Shown piece after piece: positions 62,694-64,000 of a DNA stretch of 64,000 bases. The translations under genes were made by a program, and so were the position numbers. Under the pieces are notes generated by a model. It had not been told where the DNA came from, ran no database searches, and was given only the letters and a program-made list of their open reading frames with translations. The first letter of the stretch is position 1. Every line of letters begins with the position of its first letter. The DNA is from G963717155 sp963717155 (GTDB lineage Bacteria; Actinomycetota; Thermoleophilia; Gaiellales; JALYLC01). The stretch lies in assembly GCA_963717155.1 (NCBI GenBank), contig OY970326.1, positions 2,976,001 to 3,040,000 of the forward strand, written 5' to 3'.

Positions 62694-64000
62694 ACCCGCA
62701 CCACGAGCGAGCCCTGGAGCTTCGCTCGGTTCGACGCCGCCGACGCCCCGCTGATCTTCACCGTGATCGTGACCTTCTCGAGGGTGCGGAGCAGGTGCTT
62801 CGCCTTCGCGGTGAGCACGACGCGGAAGTGCACCGTGCCCGCGCTCACGTTCCTCGTCAGGCCACCGAGCGCGATCGTCCGGGTGCCCTTGCCCGTGGCC
62901 TTCGGAACCTTCGCCGCGAGCGTGACGACGAGTCGCGTCGAGCCTGCGGCGACGTTGACGGTGACCGGGACTCCCGACTTCACGAGCGCCGCGAGCGTCA
63001 CCTTCGAGAGCTTCAGCCCGGCGATCGCTGCCGGCTTCGCAACCGTGTACACGAGCGTGCTCGTCGACGTGAGCCCGGCGTCGTTCGTGGCGACTGCGGT
63101 GAGCGTGTGAGATCCCGCTGTTGCCGCATACCCGGTGACGCTGCAGTTGTCGACGCCCGAGGTCGGGTCGGTGGCACTGCATGCGATTCCCGCCGCCGGC
63201 GGCACGTTCGCGAGCGGGTAGGTCTGCGCCCCGATGCCCGCGATGACGGGCGCGCTCGGCGGAGTCGAGTCGCGCTTGATGGTGAGCGGCGAAGACGAGG
63301 CGGTGCCGCCCGCGCTCGTTGCCGTGCACGTGAGCGTCACGGCTCCATCGCCCACCGGCGTCGGGTCGCAGCCGGTCGGGTCGATGACCGGCGAGCCGGT
63401 GTCGGTGACGCTCCAGCTCACGCTCACCGGGGCGTGGTACCAGCCGTGGGTCCCGTCGGGAGTCGCCGGCGTCACGGCAGGCGCGATCACCGGAGGGGTC
63501 GGATCGAGCGCCATCGCGACGGCGCGATCTGCGAGCAGGAAGCCAGCGCCGCAATCGATGTCCGGATTGCCGAGGGCCGGGCAATCGAGCGTGTTGGCCG
63601 AGTCGGTCATGATCGCGTAGACCTCGTCGACCGGCATCGCCGGTTTGGCCGAGCGGATCAATGCCGCGGTGCCGGCGGCGGCGGGCGCCGCCGCGCTCGT
63701 TCCGAAGAAGGGCGCGAAGCCGGGGACGCTCGTGCTGACGTCATCGGGGGCGGCGAGATTCGGCTTCTGACGAACCTCCGGGGCGGCGAGCGGATTGCCG
63801 TCCTTGTCGAACAGCCGCGTGACGGGGCCGACCGAGCTGAACCCCTCGGGTACCGCCGGGGTGGAGAAGTCGGTTGCCGCGACCGCCATCGCGCCGTTCG
63901 CCGAGGCGGCGTCAGGCGCGATCGAGTCGAGGTTCGCGAGATGCTCGGGGAGGTCAGCCTGGTCGCCATCCCCGACGTACTTCAGGAACGGAGTGCCCGA
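62690..64000 (-). CDS. Secreted subtilisin-like (S8) serine protease, C-terminal part (5' end outside window)
   Basis: At least 436 aa are visible; the frame is open to the window edge. Catalytic Ser is in FFGTSAAAPAAAGTAALI, the S8 signature; Asp and His must lie upstream, outside the window. After the protease domain come two Ig-like repeats (TPPVIAPAVTP...VSWSVTD; STPPSAPVIAGIG...GSHTLTAVATND) rich in paired cysteines, then a beta-rich region with many Val/Thr/Lys residues, as in exported cell-surface proteins. It is probably a secreted protease acting outside the cell. Confidence 0.88.
   Translation of the reverse strand, partial: SGTPFLKYVGDGDQADLPEHLANLDSIAPDAASANGAMAVAATDFSTPAVPEGFSSVGPVTRLFDKDGNPLAAPEVRQKPNLAAPDDVSTSVPGFAPFFGTSAAAPAAAGTAALIRSAKPAMPVDEVYAIMTDSANTLDCPALGNPDIDCGAGFLLADRAVAMALDPTPPVIAPAVTPATPDGTHGWYHAPVSVSWSVTDTGSPVIDPTGCDPTPVGDGAVTLTCTATSAGGTASSSPLTIKRDSTPPSAPVIAGIGAQTYPLANVPPAAGIACSATDPTSGVDNCSVTGYAATAGSHTLTAVATNDAGLTSTSTLVYTVAKPAAIAGLKLSKVTLAALVKSGVPVTVNVAAGSTRLVVTLAAKVPKATGKGTRTIALGGLTRNVSAGTVHFRVVLTAKAKHLLRTLEKVTITVKISGASAASNRAKLQGSLVVRV

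Overview
The window is high-GC, densely packed DNA in which neighbouring genes often overlap by 4 to 11 bases (GTGA, ATGA or TGATG junctions). It most resembles an environmental Actinomycetota chromosome, possibly a Thermoleophilia-type lineage. The reasons are the base composition, a luciferase-like flavin/F420-type oxidoreductase, a DUF222/HNH endonuclease gene, the alpha-E/circularly permuted ATP-grasp/transglutaminase module and an N-terminal GNAT fused to an ADP-forming acyl-CoA synthetase. The class-level placement is inference. I saw no rRNA, tRNA, CRISPR array, insertion sequence or phage module.

Layout. 1-2.9 kb: end of a short-chain dehydrogenase (SDR), a 51-aa membrane protein, typA and a GNAT acetyltransferase. 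2.9-16.9 kb: a catabolic island with a phenol-hydroxylase-type flavoprotein, a regulator gene holding two fused IclR proteins, a luciferase-like oxidoreductase, three SDRs, a polar amino-acid ABC importer, a three-part HcnABC/opine-oxidase-like dehydrogenase (its small [2Fe-2S] subunit is encoded divergently beside the regulator), a DapA-family lyase and a double VOC protein. 16.9-18.0 kb: a frameshifted HNH endonuclease gene. 18.2-24.6 kb: a tight plus-strand cluster of class III aminotransferase, AcoX/NAD-kinase-like protein, two proteins related to glycine dehydrogenase subunits but with altered active-site motifs, and a 3-hydroxyacyl-CoA-dehydrogenase-like enzyme. 24.6-30.5 kb: GNAT-acyl-CoA synthetase, a two-helix membrane protein, a non-pyrrolysine MttB homologue and an M14 amidase. 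30.5-33.8 kb: two SDRs divergent from a MarR/MFS pair. 33.8-40.1 kb: a methyltransferase, three transglutaminases, an alpha-E protein and a circularly permuted ATP-grasp protein. 40.2-49.2 kb: L,D-transpeptidase, orphan AceE-like E1, HxlR, two DsbA-like proteins, a GFA protein, MarR plus drug exporter, a hidden membrane protein gene and a 26-aa membrane peptide. 49.2-50.6 kb: a VOC protein and a nitrilase. 50.6-61.3 kb: a complete L-rhamnose operon. 61.5-64 kb: a zinc-ribbon protein, an alpha/beta hydrolase and the C-terminal part of a secreted subtilase.

How genes work together. The rhamnose operon is the clearest unit: DeoR regulator, RhaS-T-P-Q import, RhaM mutarotase, isomerase, kinase, and aldolase fused to a dehydrogenase. 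The 2.9-16.9 kb island looks like uptake of an amino-acid-like or opine-like compound, oxidative deamination or cleavage, then carbon-skeleton processing, under PcaR/PobR-like control. The 18.2-24.6 kb cluster looks like a pathway around an unassigned PLP-dependent reaction and is my best candidate for undescribed biology. The 34.6-40.1 kb module matches a widespread set of genes of still unproven function.

Data caution: about eighteen single-base indels, mostly insertions, break reading frames between about 37.1 and 49.0 kb (one more lies near 17.46 kb). Their clustering and the intact coding sense on both sides of each point to sequence error in that stretch rather than gene decay.
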